Below are positions 37,738 through 49,079 of a stretch of DNA of 64,000 nt, in pieces (positions within the stretch are counted from its first letter, which is position 1; each line of letters starts with the position of its first letter). The stretch is from Enterovibrio norvegicus FF-33 (GTDB lineage: Bacteria; Pseudomonadota; Gammaproteobacteria; Enterobacterales; Vibrionaceae), in NCBI RefSeq assembly GCF_000286835.2, contig NZ_AJYD02000031.1, forward strand, positions 47,161-111,160. Direction: 5' to 3'. The notes beneath the pieces were generated by a model. That model did not search any database and was not told the origin of the DNA. It saw only the letters and a program-made list of their open reading frames with translations. Made by a program: the position numbers and the translations under genes.

Positions 37738-38013
37738 TTAGCGGAGTGAGCCTGTGATGGTGCTTACAGCGGCCATTTCGGCTGCTTCTTGCTCTTGCTG
37801 CTCTTGGCGCTCACGAGTGTCTAGCACTTCTTTCGTGATTAGGCCTTCTTCGATTTCGCGAAGAGAGATAACAGTGTATTTATCGTTCTCTTCTGGAACC
37901 AGAGCATCTTTACCACCAGTTTGCATTTGGCGTGCGCGACGAGCTGCTACCAATACTAGATCGAAACGGTTGCCAATTTTTTCAACAGCGTCTTGAACGG
38001 TTACGCGTGCCAT
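37738..38013 (-). CDS. rpoZ: RNA polymerase omega subunit RpoZ
   Basis: Omega assists folding and assembly of the beta-prime subunit. The 91-residue protein matches E. coli omega in [29 protein letters not shown] split over its first 30 residues and [31 protein letters not shown] lies upstream of the ATG on the coding strand. It sits between gmk and spoT as usual. Confidence 0.97.
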   Translation of the reverse strand: MARVTVQDAVEKIGNRFDLVLVAARRARQMQTGGKDALVPEENDKYTVISLREIEEGLITKEVLDTRERQEQQEQEAAEMAAVSTITGSLR

Positions 38014-38070
38014 GAGGAACTCCAGTAAGTAATAAAATCAAAATGACCGAAAATTATACAAAAGCCGTGA

Positions 38071-39074
<1,004 letters not shown>

Positions 39075-40154
39075 ATGTTTAAAAGGCTGATTTCTTATCT
39101 CCAACTCTCCCGAGATCGGTTTCGTCGTTGGTTGGGATTAAAATTGTTTGATGCTGGTTACAGTAAGCAAGTGAAGGTGGGGGCTCCACATAAAATTGTC
39201 TTACTGCGCTGGGATGCAAAATGGGGTGATGCCATCGTATCTTCGTTTGTTTTTGATGCGATTCGACAGACATATCCGGATGCAGAGATTGAACTCGTCA
39301 CAACACCCCAAATGGCTAATTTATTTCGTGATTATTACGAAGTGGATAAAGTCCACGAAATAAAGAAAAGACCGACATATTCGGCGCTCAAAGCGTTGGC
39401 TGCTGAGTTGAGCGACGTGGATGTTCTTGTGCATTTAAGTCCGATACTGAAGATGAAAGATCTCTACTTTCTGCGCAAAGTTGGTGCCAAGGCAGTTGCT
39501 GGTCTAGATGACGAGGTTAATTTAATTAACCTCAAACTAGGTGAGAAAACAAAAGGTCTGCATTTTTCTGAAAAATTTATCCAACTTCTTTCTGCAATTG
39601 GTGTGGAGTCTAATGCCGCAAAATATAGCGTGCCACTAAACAGTGATGCTCAAAGCACAGTAGAAAAATTATTGGCTAACAAAGAAAAGCTTCAGTTAGT
39701 GGTATTTAATCCTTACGGAAGTGGTAACTCGCGTAAACTTAATAAAACCAAAATCATTCAGATTATTGATGACGTCTTGGCATTCGATTCATCAACTAAT
39801 ATTGCTCTTTTACATACGCCAGATACAGAACAGGAAATACAAGAGATTTGCTTAAGTAGGGATGATGAGCGTGTCTTTTTCAATCCTAGTAGTAAAACTA
39901 TTTATGATGCTATCGCTCTTGTGAGTATGGCTGACAAAGTCATTTCTGTAGATACAGCTATTATTCATATTGCATCAGGACTGGATAAGCCCTTGTTAGG
40001 AATTTACAACCCTGATGAAGACAACTTTGCAGCTTGGCATCCAAATTCTTCAAACGCAATAGTTCTATTCGCAAAAAAGCGGAACCCGCCAGATATCTCT
40101 GCTTTAGATTTGCCAAAACTCAACGCAGCAATTCAGCAATTGTTAGAGATGTAA
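39075..40154 (+). CDS. Glycosyltransferase family 9 (heptosyltransferase-like)
   Basis: The 359-residue protein resembles ADP-heptose:LPS heptosyltransferases: KIVLLRWDAKWGDAIVSSFVFDAIRQ at the N-terminal donor site, then VVFNPYGSGNSRKLN and DKVISVDTAIIHIASGLDKPLLGIYNP in the C-terminal half. Its acceptor is unknown. It is alone between gmk and yicC, with its own promoter and terminator, away from the LPS cluster. It is AT-rich (18 of 60 G+C counted at 39661-39720), unlike its neighbours, which suggests transfer. ATG 39075 is chosen over upstream frames lacking the family start. Confidence 0.85.
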   Translation: MFKRLISYLQLSRDRFRRWLGLKLFDAGYSKQVKVGAPHKIVLLRWDAKWGDAIVSSFVFDAIRQTYPDAEIELVTTPQMANLFRDYYEVDKVHEIKKRPTYSALKALAAELSDVDVLVHLSPILKMKDLYFLRKVGAKAVAGLDDEVNLINLKLGEKTKGLHFSEKFIQLLSAIGVESNAAKYSVPLNSDAQSTVEKLLANKEKLQLVVFNPYGSGNSRKLNKTKIIQIIDDVLAFDSSTNIALLHTPDTEQEIQEICLSRDDERVFFNPSSKTIYDAIALVSMADKVISVDTAIIHIASGLDKPLLGIYNPDEDNFAAWHPNSSNAIVLFAKKRNPPDISALDLPKLNAAIQQLLEM

Positions 40155-40179
40155 AAAAAGCCCCAAACAGGGGCTTTTT
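40155..40179. terminator. Bidirectional terminator between GT9 gene and yicC
   Basis: AAAAAGCCCC and GGGGCTTTTT form a perfect 10-base stem around AAACA, between convergent genes. Confidence 0.93.
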
Positions 40180-40197
40180 ATCGAGTGGTTACAACGA

Positions 40198-41061
40198 TTA
40201 CTCGATGTTCTGAATTTGCTCGCGCATTTGTTCGATCAGAACTTTTAGCTCAACGCCAGACGCGGTGGTCTCGGTGCTGATGGATTTTGATGCCAGTGTA
40301 TTCGACTCACGGTTGAATTCTTGCATCATGAAATCCAAGCGACGACCACATGCGCCACCTTTTTTGAGGATTTTCTTGGTTTCTGATACGTGTGAATTAA
40401 GACGATCTAGCTCTTCTGCGACGTCAGATTTTTGTGCAAGCAGAATGATTTCTTGCTCAACGCGGTTAGCGTCCAGCTCGATTTTCGCTTCTTCTAGCTT
40501 GGTGATAAGACGCTCGCGTTGCCAATTGATAATTTCTGGCATTTTTGTACGAACGGTGATCACTTCTGCGGCAATGCCATCGAGACGCTGCTCGATCAGT
40601 GCTTTCATGTTTGCACCTTCGCTTGCACGTGCGGCGATGAAATCATCGACTGCTTCGTCAAAGCCGCTCATGAGGGCTTTGTTGATCACGTCCATATCTT
40701 GCTCTGGTGTTTCCATCACGCCGGGCCATTGCAGCACTTGGAAAGGACCAATATTGCCCTCGCCCGAGACTTCTTGTACCCACTTGGCGGCATGAATAAC
40801 CTGCTTCGCTAACGCTTCGTTGATTTTCAACTCAGTATTGGCTGACGCATTGGCTTCAAAACGCAGATTACATTCTACTTTGCCGCGAGCAAGGCGCTGG
40901 CGGAAGCGTTCGCGAATGATCGGTTCAAGGCCACGAAACTGCTCTGGCATGCGGATATAGGTTTCAAGGTAACGCTGATTAACCGAACGGATTTCCCAAA
41001 CGGCAGTGCCCCATATGCCTTTTACTTCCCGGCGGGCGTAGGCAGTCATACTGTGGATCAT
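40198..41061 (-). CDS. yicC: YicC/YloC-family endoribonuclease
   Basis: YicC-family proteins are metal-dependent endoribonucleases; in E. coli YicC affects RyhB sRNA turnover. The 287 residues carry the family start MIHSMTAYARRE, the block EIRSVNQRYLETYIRMPE and the C-terminal GRRLDFMMQEFNRESNTLASK. It is divergent from rph, as in E. coli. Confidence 0.95.
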   Translation of the reverse strand: MIHSMTAYARREVKGIWGTAVWEIRSVNQRYLETYIRMPEQFRGLEPIIRERFRQRLARGKVECNLRFEANASANTELKINEALAKQVIHAAKWVQEVSGEGNIGPFQVLQWPGVMETPEQDMDVINKALMSGFDEAVDDFIAARASEGANMKALIEQRLDGIAAEVITVRTKMPEIINWQRERLITKLEEAKIELDANRVEQEIILLAQKSDVAEELDRLNSHVSETKKILKKGGACGRRLDFMMQEFNRESNTLASKSISTETTASGVELKVLIEQMREQIQNIE

Positions 41062-41193
41062 TGATGTTCACTCTTCTATCAAAGTTGTTCTGATTATACG
41101 CAGTTGTACCCATTCGTGTCAGTAATAGGGTGTGAGCGTGAAGAAAAAAGCGGCAAAGACGGGTTAGTGTTAGCGCGGCTGAGGGTAAATAGC

Positions 41194-41199
41194 TATAAT
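41194..41199 (+). promoter_or_regulatory. Possible -10 element of rph-pyrE
   Basis: A perfect TATAAT lies 51 bases before the rph ATG. The -35 region is weak (TAGCGC or TTAGCG, depending on spacing), so only the -10 is reported. Confidence 0.45.
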
Positions 41200-41249
41200 C
41201 GCCGGTTAACGAAATTCAGTCGCACACATACAACTACAGGTGGAATTCT

Positions 41250-41966
41250 ATGCGCCCAAGCGGAAGAGAAGTTGGTCAGATTCGTCCGGTTACCATTACC
41301 CGTCATTTTACTGCGCATGCAGAAGGTTCAGTATTGGTGGAGTTTGGTGATACTAAAGTCATCTGTACCGCCACCGTTGAAGATGGTGTGCCTCGCTTCC
41401 TAAAAGGAAAGGGCCAAGGTTGGATCACTGCTGAATACGGTATGCTGCCTCGTGCAACGCATACGCGTAACCGTCGTGAAGCGGCGAACGGTAAGCAAGG
41501 CGGTCGTACCATGGAAATCCAACGTCTGATCGCTCGTAGCCTTCGTGCTGCGGTAAATCTTGATCAGCTAGGCGATTTCACTATTACCGTTGACTGTGAT
41601 GTTATTCAAGCCGATGGCGGCACACGTACTGCGTCTATTTCAGGTGCGAGTGTGGCAATGGCAGATGCACTGAATAAATTGGTTGCCGAAGGCAAACTGA
41701 AAGCGAACCCAATGAAGGGTCATGTCGCTGCAATTTCTGTGGGTATTTTTGAAGGTACGCCAATCTGTGATCTTGAGTATCTAGAAGACTCAGCAGCAGA
41801 CACCGACATGAACGTGGTCATGCTCGAAGATGGCCGCATGATTGAAGTGCAAGGTACCGCAGAAGCTGAGCCGTTCACGGCAGACGAATTGAACGCTATG
41901 TTGTCTCTGGCCTCTAAGGGTATAGAAGACATCATTGTTATTCAGAAAGCGTCGTTAGTTGATTGA
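41250..41966 (+). CDS. rph: Ribonuclease PH
   Basis: RNase PH trims tRNA 3' ends by phosphorolysis. The 238 residues are a full-length enzyme: [42 protein letters not shown] and the phosphate-site block [28 protein letters not shown] lies just upstream of the ATG. Translation of its 3' end probably couples to the attenuator that follows and so to pyrE. Confidence 0.97.
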   Translation: MRPSGREVGQIRPVTITRHFTAHAEGSVLVEFGDTKVICTATVEDGVPRFLKGKGQGWITAEYGMLPRATHTRNRREAANGKQGGRTMEIQRLIARSLRAAVNLDQLGDFTITVDCDVIQADGGTRTASISGASVAMADALNKLVAEGKLKANPMKGHVAAISVGIFEGTPICDLEYLEDSAADTDMNVVMLEDGRMIEVQGTAEAEPFTADELNAMLSLASKGIEDIIVIQKASLVD

Positions 41967-41975
41967 TGAAAGGGC

Positions 41976-42000
41976 GGCTTCTATTGGAGCCACTTTTTTT
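41976..42000 (+). promoter_or_regulatory. pyrE leader: rph-pyrE attenuator (intrinsic terminator)
   Basis: GGCTTC and GGAGCC form a six-pair stem (one G-U) around TATT, followed by AC and eight T. It begins 10 bases after the rph stop. In E. coli pyrE is controlled by UTP-sensitive attenuation in this interval: ribosomes finishing rph close behind polymerase block the hairpin when UTP is low. The same geometry is seen here; function is inferred. Confidence 0.75.
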
Positions 42001-42032
42001 TAACCAAAATACCTATTTGGTTAATGTTAACC
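42000..42032 (+). repeat. Alternating inverted repeats in the pyrE leader
   Basis: TTAACCAAA at 42000-42008 and TTTGGTTAA at 42016-42024 pair perfectly over 9 bases; TTAACC recurs at 42027-42032, so GGTTAA has two possible partners. This could be an operator or a second RNA switch between the attenuator and pyrE. Confidence 0.6.
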
Positions 42033-42096
42033 CCGATCTAGTTAATCGAAATACACACGTCACGGCCAGAAGCCGAAGAGTGAGTCAGGAGAGAAA

Positions 42097-42738
42097 ATGA
42101 AAGCCTATCAGCGTCAGTTCATCGAGTTTGCATTGGAAAAACAAGTTTTGAAGTTCGGTGAATTCACCCTGAAGTCTGGCCGTAAGAGCCCGTACTTCTT
42201 TAATGCTGGTTTGTTTAACACCGGTCGTGATTTGGCGCGTCTGGGTCGCTTTTATGCAGAAGCGCTTGTTGATGCGAACATTGATTACGATCTGCTGTTT
42301 GGCCCTGCGTACAAAGGTATCCCTATTGCGACGACCACGGCTGTAGCATTGGCTGAGCACCACGATGTGGATACGCCATATTGCTTTAACCGTAAAGAAG
42401 CGAAAAACCACGGTGAAGGTGGCAATTTGGTCGGCAGTGCGTTGGAAGGCCGTGTGATGCTGGTGGATGATGTGATCACTGCTGGTACTGCTATTCGTGA
42501 GTCGATGGAAATTATCCAAGCCAACGGTGCGGATCTTGCGGGTGTGTTGGTGGCAATTGACCGCCAAGAGCGCGGCAACGGCGAGCTTTCAGCGATTCAG
42601 GAAGTTGAGCGTGACTTTGGCTGTAAAGTGGTATCCATCGTCAGTCTTGGTGATCTGGTGACGTATCTGGAAGAGCAGGGCACTAATCCTGAGCAACTTG
42701 ATTCAGTAAAAGCGTATCGCGCTGAATACGGTATCTGA
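42097..42738 (+). CDS. pyrE: Orotate phosphoribosyltransferase PyrE
   Basis: PyrE converts orotate and PRPP to orotidine monophosphate in UMP synthesis. The 213 residues include [16 protein letters not shown], the catalytic loop [13 protein letters not shown] and the PRPP-binding motif [26 protein letters not shown] precedes the ATG. It lies 130 bases after rph, behind the attenuator. Confidence 0.97.
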   Translation: MKAYQRQFIEFALEKQVLKFGEFTLKSGRKSPYFFNAGLFNTGRDLARLGRFYAEALVDANIDYDLLFGPAYKGIPIATTTAVALAEHHDVDTPYCFNRKEAKNHGEGGNLVGSALEGRVMLVDDVITAGTAIRESMEIIQANGADLAGVLVAIDRQERGNGELSAIQEVERDFGCKVVSIVSLGDLVTYLEEQGTNPEQLDSVKAYRAEYGI

Positions 42739-42800
42739 TCGTGTTCGTAGCGATAATTCAATGGCATAGCTTGATGTGATTGAAAGACGCAAAAAACGAA

Positions 42801-42826
42801 AAAAAGGCTGCAGCTGCAGCCTTTTT
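42801..42826. terminator. Bidirectional terminator between pyrE and slmA
   Basis: AAAAAGGCTGCAG and its exact complement form a 26-base perfect palindrome followed by one more T, between convergent genes. Confidence 0.93.
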
Positions 42827-42856
42827 TAATTCTGTTAGCCGATGAAGGCGACGCGT

Positions 42857-43447
42857 TCAGTTGAGTTGTGCACTCAACAGTTGCCAGTATTGATCAAATT
42901 CAGCCGTCGGCGGGTATTTGAAGTTGGAGCGAACAAATCGGTTTAGGCTGCCTTCTACTTGGCCGAGTAACTGCGCAGCAAGAATGGACTCATCCACCGG
43001 AAACCCTCGTCCTTCGCGCAAGCGGCGTTCACGTAATACCTGACGCAATTGACTTTCGATTTTCTCGAACAGCTGATTGATACGGCCTTGCAGCCTGTCT
43101 TGCTCGAACATCAGAGCATGGCCTGTCATGATGCGTGTCAGACCCGGATTACGTTCACCAAAGACCAGCAGAAGTTGCAAGATAAGGCGAAGGCGCGTCA
43201 AAGTGTCTTTTTCTTCGCTTTGAATGCGGTTGATTCGAGTGATGAGCGATTCTTCAATGAATTCAATCAATCCCTCAAACATACGTGCTTTGCTGGGGAA
43301 GTGGCGATAAAGCGCCGCTTCAGACACGCCAACTTGAGCCGCAAGTTTGGCGGTGGTAATACGTTGACTGCCCTGAGTGGACTCCAGCATATGAGCCAGA
43401 GCCTGAAGAATTTCTTCGCGGCGGTTTTGCTTTTTTTGGCCAGCCAT
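42857..43447 (-). CDS. slmA: Nucleoid occlusion factor SlmA
   Basis: SlmA binds chromosomal sites and FtsZ to keep the Z ring off the nucleoid. The 196-residue TetR-fold protein has the DNA-binding part [24 protein letters not shown] at about 30-53 and the SlmA-specific C-terminal region ([35 protein letters not shown]). Its place between pyrE and dut matches E. coli. Confidence 0.96.
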   Translation of the reverse strand: MAGQKKQNRREEILQALAHMLESTQGSQRITTAKLAAQVGVSEAALYRHFPSKARMFEGLIEFIEESLITRINRIQSEEKDTLTRLRLILQLLLVFGERNPGLTRIMTGHALMFEQDRLQGRINQLFEKIESQLRQVLRERRLREGRGFPVDESILAAQLLGQVEGSLNRFVRSNFKYPPTAEFDQYWQLLSAQLN

Positions 43448-43602
43448 GAATAGATGGTTCCTTTGTTGTTTTCAGGGTCTCAGACCCAAAATCTCGGCTG
43501 AAGGGCCGATATTTTAACTGTGCGCTATCTGTATTAAAAGAATAATGCACCTTCGGAACAGGTGAAGCACATAGGAATTATTGAAAGCGTGAATACGGCA
43601 TA

Positions 43603-43630
43603 AAAAACGCCGCTAATGGGCGACGTTTTT
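43603..43630 (-). terminator. Terminator of the coaBC-dut operon
   Basis: Read on the minus strand, AAAAACG-T-CGC and GCG-G-CGTTTTT pair with one mismatch around a 6-base loop and end in a T-run, 25 bases after the dut stop. Confidence 0.82.
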
Positions 43631-43654
43631 GTCATTCATGCTCTGGTATTACTG

Positions 43655-44110
43655 TTATTTTGTACCAGAGTGCCCAAATCCACCGGCACCGCGTTCTGTG
43701 GCGTCAAAGTCTTCAACAATGTTGAATTCTGCTTGAACAACAGGCACAAAAACCAGTTGCGCAATACGCTCGCCTGGTTCGATGGTGAACGTGGTGTTAC
43801 CACGGTTCCAACAAGAGACCATCAGCTGACCTTGATAATCAGAGTCAATCAGACCCACCAAATTACCCAGTACGATGCCATGTTTATGACCTAACCCTGA
43901 ACGCGGCAAAATCGTTGCTGCCAGAGAGGGGTCAGCGATATGAATCGCTAGGCCTGTCGGTAGCAGTTCCGTTTGGCCCGGTTCCAATGTCACTGGCGCA
44001 TCGAGAATCGCGCGCAAATCTAGTCCTGCAGAGCCTTCAGTGGCGTAAGCGGGAAGCGGGAATTCAGTCCCTACACGTGGGTCGAGAATTTTTAGGTCAA
44101 TTTTTTTCAT
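43655..44110 (-). CDS. dut: Deoxyuridine 5'-triphosphate nucleotidohydrolase Dut
   Basis: Dut hydrolyses dUTP to dUMP, keeping uracil out of DNA. The 151-residue trimeric dUTPase has the five motifs: [42 protein letters not shown] and [13 protein letters not shown] 44110, preceded by GTGGAAAACAAG on the coding strand, is chosen over GTG 44122 and matches E. coli. It starts 17 bases after coaBC, as usual. Confidence 0.96.
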   Translation of the reverse strand: MKKIDLKILDPRVGTEFPLPAYATEGSAGLDLRAILDAPVTLEPGQTELLPTGLAIHIADPSLAATILPRSGLGHKHGIVLGNLVGLIDSDYQGQLMVSCWNRGNTTFTIEPGERIAQLVFVPVVQAEFNIVEDFDATERGAGGFGHSGTK

Positions 44111-44127
44111 CTTGTTTTCCACTGGTT

Positions 44128-45354
44128 TTATTTGCTGGCATTAAACAGGGTAGCGATCTCGCTGACAAGTTGGTTGCCGATATCGGCCTTACTTGCGAGC
44201 GGTAAAGGTTTGTCGCCCGCAGGCCAATATAGATGCAGCGCATTTTGGTCGCTGTTAAAACCTTGACCGTCGCAGGACACATCGTTGGCGCAAATGAGAT
44301 CAAGATTCTTCTTCGCCAATTTACCGCGTGCGTATTGTTCCACATCTTGGGTTTCTGCCGCAAAGCCTACAGTGAAAGGACGATTCGCTGTCATGGCTGC
44401 GACGGATGCGACGATATCTGGGTTTTTGACCAGACTGATGGTCATTTCATCGTGACCGTCTTTTTTCTTCATTTTCTGATCGGCAATGTGGGCCGGTCTG
44501 AAATCAGCAACGGCAGCACAGGCAATAAAAATCTGGTGCAGAGCGGCATGAGCTTGAACTGCCTGATGCATATCTTCTGCGCTTTCTACGTCAATGCGTG
44601 CCACATTGGCGGGTGTACTCAGGTTTACCGGACCACTAATCAGCGTTACTTTTGCGCCGCGCTTGGCGGCGGCTTGGGCAATTGCGTAACCCATTTTCCC
44701 CGAGCTTTGATTAGTCAGATAACGAACAGGGTCGATCGCTTCGCGGGTTGGCCCTGCGGTAATCAACATGGACGTACCGGCTAAATCACCTTCTGAAAAA
44801 TGTTCTTCCACTAAGGCGACTAATTGCATCGGCTCTAGCATTCGGCCTGGGCCAACGTCGCCACACGCTTGTTCACCACTCGCTGGGCCCCAGATTGGGT
44901 AGCCGCGGCGTTTGAGCGTTACAAGGTTTTCTTGGGTAGCGACTGCACGGTACATCTGCTGGTTCATTGCGGGTGCAATGGCGACGGTGGCGTCAGTTGC
45001 CAAGCAAAGGGTAGTGAGTAGATCGTTGCCCATGCCTGTGGTAACACGTGCCATCAAATCGGCAGTGGCTGGCGCAAGCACAACCAAATCTGCCCACTTG
45101 GCAATTTCAATGTGGCCCATCGAGGCCTCTGCCGCTGGGTCGAGTAGGCTATCGGCAACGGGGTGACCCGATACGGCCTGCATGGTCAGCGGGGTAATGA
45201 ATTCTTTTGCTGCGTGGGTCATCACGACACGAACATCTGCGCCACGTTCGATCAATCGACGTGTTAGATCTGCGCATTTATAGGCGGCGATACCACCGCC
45301 AATGCCCAACACAATGCGTTTGCCTGTGAGGGATTGGGTAATTTTCTGAACCAT
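44128..45354 (-). CDS. coaBC: Bifunctional phosphopantothenoylcysteine decarboxylase/synthetase CoaBC (Dfp)
   Basis: CoaBC makes 4'-phosphopantetheine in two steps of coenzyme A synthesis; CoaD in the same window does the next one. The 408 residues have the flavin-dependent CoaC half ([47 protein letters not shown], Cys in [14 protein letters not shown]) and the CTP-dependent CoaB half ([31 protein letters not shown]). ATG 45354 starts the family core; the frame is open to 45453. It precedes dut. Confidence 0.96.
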   Translation of the reverse strand: MVQKITQSLTGKRIVLGIGGGIAAYKCADLTRRLIERGADVRVVMTHAAKEFITPLTMQAVSGHPVADSLLDPAAEASMGHIEIAKWADLVVLAPATADLMARVTTGMGNDLLTTLCLATDATVAIAPAMNQQMYRAVATQENLVTLKRRGYPIWGPASGEQACGDVGPGRMLEPMQLVALVEEHFSEGDLAGTSMLITAGPTREAIDPVRYLTNQSSGKMGYAIAQAAAKRGAKVTLISGPVNLSTPANVARIDVESAEDMHQAVQAHAALHQIFIACAAVADFRPAHIADQKMKKKDGHDEMTISLVKNPDIVASVAAMTANRPFTVGFAAETQDVEQYARGKLAKKNLDLICANDVSCDGQGFNSDQNALHLYWPAGDKPLPLASKADIGNQLVSEIATLFNASK

Positions 45355-45579
45355 AACCAAATAAGCCAATGGGGTAATTAAGGGAAAGATAACATAAAAG
45401 ACCGGGTGATCACCTGTTGCGCTCAGAGGATTGTGAAAGCTGCGGTACCACAAATTGAAATGTAATAAAGAAGCTACTCAAAAAACGTGTTCCACACATT
45501 AATCGCACACTGAGCTAAGAGTCGTTGCGCGAAAAGACATCTGCAATGACGCTGCCTTTTTATATTGCGAGGCGTGTTT

Positions 45580-46254
45580 ATGTCACTGAAAGATCTGCCG
45601 CTAGATTGTCGCCCGAGAGAGAAGCTGCTGGCGAAAGGGCCAGAGTCATTGACGAATGCGGAGTTGCTGGCGATTTTTCTTCGCACGGGTGTATCAGGCA
45701 TGAATGCGATTGAACTGGCGGGTTATTTGCTGGAGGATTTTGGTTCATTGCGAGGCTTGATGCAGTCCAACTTAGCGCAATTTAGCCAGCGAAAAGGGCT
45801 GGGGTCTGCAAAATATGCGCAATTACAGGCGGTATTGGAGCTGAGTAAGCGCCATTTAAAAGAAATTATGTCCCATGAAGATGCCTTAACGAGTCCTTCG
45901 CATACGGCGAGATATCTCTCGGCACAATTGCGTGACAGGCCGCGAGAAGCCTTTCTGGTCCTGTATTTGGATAATCAAAACCGACCCATCATGGATGAAG
46001 TTCTTTTTGAGGGAACCATCAATGCTGCAGGGGTCTATCCACGCGAAGTTGTACGTCGTGCGTTGGAAGTGCATGCAAATGCGGTGATTTTGGCTCATAA
46101 TCACCCATCTGGCATTGCTGAGCCCAGTTCTGCAGATCGTCATATCACGTCACGCATCGCTGATGCGCTGTCGTTGGTCGATATCCGGTTGCTTGATCAC
46201 ATGGTTATTGGTGATGGAGACGTTGTCTCTTTTGCTGAACGTGGCTGGATATAG
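45580..46254 (+). CDS. radC: RadC/YeeS-family JAB domain protein
   Basis: RadC proteins carry a helix-hairpin-helix region and a JAMM metalloprotease-like domain; despite the name, a DNA-repair role is doubtful. The 224 residues have a RadC start ([17 protein letters not shown]), an HhH stretch ([17 protein letters not shown]) and the zinc motif [18 protein letters not shown] 45580 is chosen for its GAGG site over the in-frame TTG at 45565. It is divergent from coaBC and precedes rpmB, as in E. coli. Confidence 0.94.
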   Translation: MSLKDLPLDCRPREKLLAKGPESLTNAELLAIFLRTGVSGMNAIELAGYLLEDFGSLRGLMQSNLAQFSQRKGLGSAKYAQLQAVLELSKRHLKEIMSHEDALTSPSHTARYLSAQLRDRPREAFLVLYLDNQNRPIMDEVLFEGTINAAGVYPREVVRRALEVHANAVILAHNHPSGIAEPSSADRHITSRIADALSLVDIRLLDHMVIGDGDVVSFAERGWI

Positions 46255-46315
46255 GCTTTTCAAGCCAAAGCCGTTAAAAAACGATCAAAAAATGATAAAA
46301 GGATCTGCTCGGGAC

Positions 46316-46344
46316 TTGAGCAATGGGAAGACAGTTAGTATAAT
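46316..46344 (+). promoter_or_regulatory. Promoter of rpmB-rpmG
   Basis: TTGAGC at 46316-46321 and a perfect TATAAT at 46339-46344 are separated by exactly 17 bases, about 100 bases before rpmB. Confidence 0.82.
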
Positions 46345-46443
46345 GCGCCACCTTTGATAGCCTTGACCTAGTGCCTGACCTTGTTTTTTGCAGGAATGGC
46401 GGACAAGGTTGATATCGAGCTGAAACGATTTGGAGAGACATTC

Positions 46444-46680
46444 ATGTCACGAGTATGCCAAGTAACTGGCAAGCGTCCTGTAACGGGTAACAACCGTTCG
46501 CACGCACGTAACGCCACCAAGCGTCGTTTTCTGCCGAACCTGCAAACTCATCGTTTCTGGGTAGAAAGCGAAAACCGCTTCGTTAAACTGCGTCTTACCC
46601 CTAAAGGTATGCGCATCATCGACAAGAAAGGCATTGATGCTGTTCTTACAGACATCCGCGCCCGTGGTGAGAACGTTTAA
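46444..46680 (+). CDS. rpmB: 50S ribosomal protein L28
   Basis: L28 is a structural protein of the large ribosomal subunit. The 78 residues start [20 protein letters not shown] and contain [21 protein letters not shown] and [15 protein letters not shown], close to E. coli L28. The frame is open upstream to 46381, but GGAGAGACATTC places the start at 46444. It lies 13 bases before rpmG. Confidence 0.97.
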   Translation: MSRVCQVTGKRPVTGNNRSHARNATKRRFLPNLQTHRFWVESENRFVKLRLTPKGMRIIDKKGIDAVLTDIRARGENV

Positions 46681-46693
46681 GAGGATTTAAAGA

Positions 46694-46861
46694 ATGGCTA
46701 AAGGCATTCGTGAGAAGATCCGTCTAGTATCATCTGCTGGTACAGGCCACTTCTACACTACTGACAAAAACAAGCGTAATATGCCGGGCAAATTTGAGAT
46801 CAAGAAATTTGATCCAGTTGTTCGTCAACACGTTATGTACAAAGAAGCTAAAATCAAGTAA
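46694..46861 (+). CDS. rpmG: 50S ribosomal protein L33
   Basis: L33 is a small protein of the large subunit near the E site. The 55-residue product begins [20 protein letters not shown] and ends [14 protein letters not shown]. It is the Cys-free (zinc-independent) form, as in E. coli. GAGGATTTAAAGA supplies the ribosome site. It is cotranscribed with rpmB and followed by a terminator. Confidence 0.97.
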   Translation: MAKGIREKIRLVSSAGTGHFYTTDKNKRNMPGKFEIKKFDPVVRQHVMYKEAKIK

Positions 46862-46879
46862 TTGGTTTTCTGCTTTACA

Positions 46880-46908
46880 AAAAAACTCAGCCTTGGCTGG
46901 GTTTTTTT
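46880..46908 (+). terminator. Terminator of rpmB-rpmG
   Basis: AAACTCAGCC and GGCTGGGTTT form a stem with one G-U pair around TT, ending in a T-run, 20 bases after rpmG. Confidence 0.87.
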
Positions 46909-47002
46909 ATGTCTGCAATTTGAGGTGCACACTCGCATATAACTGTAAATCAGTCACTTCCGGATATACACTTTAGTCATGTCCAATGGCTGAGACCGAA
47001 AA

Positions 47003-47509
47003 ATGGCAAGACCTTCTCGTCGTACCTTCAATAACTTTCTGATCATCGGCATCCTTTTGTTTGTTGCTGCCATGAACTTGCCCGATTACATCCGCGCTAA
47101 ATTGGCGGAAAATGAAAAACCTCAACATGTCGAACAGGTACTCCCTGATGGTGTCATTGCCTTAATGCCTGATGATGTTTCGCCATTAGCGCTAAAATTT
47201 CCTGATTTCACCCTAACCAATGGGTCGCCTTGGCAAACAGACAAGGCCCTTGATGTGTCAGCAACTGAGTTGGCAAACCGTTGGTTGAATCTTTCTGGCA
47301 CTGAAATAGATAGTGACACCTACAATAAGCTCAAGCCCAATTTGCGATCGCCAGCGACCTTGGTGGTGGATAGAGGCCAACACGTTGAGCCTTTGCGTCT
47401 GACCTATTATCAATTGCCTCAGTTTTGGCTCATTCAAAACTGGGAAAACCGTTGGCTTGCGGTCTCTGTTGCTCCAAACTACCTATTCCCATTCGACAAC
47501 CAGAATTAA
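47003..47509 (+). CDS. Unknown membrane-anchored protein upstream of mutM
   Basis: The 168-residue product is not recognised. It has a basic N-terminus, one hydrophobic anchor ([16 protein letters not shown], about 12-27) and a periplasmic domain rich in Leu, Pro and Trp ([34 protein letters not shown]). It ends 4 bases before mutM, so the two are probably cotranscribed. No Cys or catalytic motif is visible. It looks like a conserved vibrio hypothetical rather than an accessory gene. Confidence 0.75.
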   Translation: MARPSRRTFNNFLIIGILLFVAAMNLPDYIRAKLAENEKPQHVEQVLPDGVIALMPDDVSPLALKFPDFTLTNGSPWQTDKALDVSATELANRWLNLSGTEIDSDTYNKLKPNLRSPATLVVDRGQHVEPLRLTYYQLPQFWLIQNWENRWLAVSVAPNYLFPFDNQN

Positions 47510-47513
47510 TACG

Positions 47514-48323
47514 ATGCCAGAATTACCGGAAGTTGAAGTCAGCCGCATGGGGATAAAACCACATGCGGAAGGGCAAGTGGTGACGAAATTGGACGTCAGG
47601 CAGCCGCAGTTGCGCTGGTTAATCCCCGATAGCCTCTATGATATTGAGGGACAGACGATTCACGCAGTCTCGCGCCGCGCCAAATATCTGATCCTTGAAA
47701 CTGACATTGGCTATGCGCTGATTCATCTCGGTATGTCGGGCAGTTTACGTGTCTTACCTGAAATGGTACCGCCCGCTAAGCACGACCATGTCGATCTGCA
47801 TCTGAGTTCTGGCGCTGTTATTCGTTATAACGATCCACGCCGTTTTGGCGCATGGCTATGGCAGCCGAACCATAGTGACCATCCTGCACTTGAAAAGTTA
47901 GGGCCAGAACCACTCACCGATGCGTTTACTGGTGAGTATTTGTTCGAGAGAAGTCGTAACAAGCGAACGGCCATCAAGCAATTTATTATGGATAATCCTG
48001 TGGTCGTCGGGGTGGGGAACATCTATGCCAATGAATCGTTGTTTACGTCTCGCATTCATCCTCAGCGCCAGGCGGGGTTACTGACCCTTGATGACGCGAA
48101 TCTGCTGGTCGGAAACATCAAAACCATACTCGAAACCGCGATTCAGCAAGGTGGCACGACGTTAAAAGATTTCACGCAGGCGGATGGCAAGCCGGGGTAT
48201 TTTGCACAAGAATTGCTGGTTTATGGCAAAACTGGCAAACCGTGCCCGGTATGCGAGACTTTGCTAGAGAGCGTCAAAATTGGACAACGGAATACATTTT
48301 TCTGTCCGTCGTGCCAGGTTTAG
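47514..48323 (+). CDS. mutM: Formamidopyrimidine-DNA glycosylase MutM (Fpg)
   Basis: MutM excises 8-oxoguanine and formamidopyrimidines and cuts the abasic site. The 269 residues begin [17 protein letters not shown], giving the catalytic Pro2 and Glu3, include a Lys in [10 protein letters not shown] (beta-elimination) and end in a zinc finger (CPVC...CPSC). The start is fixed because Pro2 must be N-terminal. It sits between rpmG and coaD, as in E. coli. Confidence 0.97.
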   Translation: MPELPEVEVSRMGIKPHAEGQVVTKLDVRQPQLRWLIPDSLYDIEGQTIHAVSRRAKYLILETDIGYALIHLGMSGSLRVLPEMVPPAKHDHVDLHLSSGAVIRYNDPRRFGAWLWQPNHSDHPALEKLGPEPLTDAFTGEYLFERSRNKRTAIKQFIMDNPVVVGVGNIYANESLFTSRIHPQRQAGLLTLDDANLLVGNIKTILETAIQQGGTTLKDFTQADGKPGYFAQELLVYGKTGKPCPVCETLLESVKIGQRNTFFCPSCQV

Positions 48324-48349
48324 CCGCAGAACTTCCTGAGCAAAGACAA

Positions 48350-48374
48350 AAAAACCGCCAATGGCGGTTTTTTT
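48350..48374. terminator. Terminator between mutM and coaD
   Basis: AAAAACCGCC and GGCGGTTTTT form a 10-base stem around AAT, with A- and T-runs on the two sides, between convergent genes. Confidence 0.92.
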
Positions 48375-48380
48375 AAGGCG

Positions 48381-48986
<606 letters not shown>

Positions 48987-49079
48987 TCACACTATCTTCT
49001 ATTGAAGTTAGAAGGTGACTTAGCGAAATGGCCATCATCCGGTATGATCGGTAGCGAGAACCGTAAACTGGGACACACA

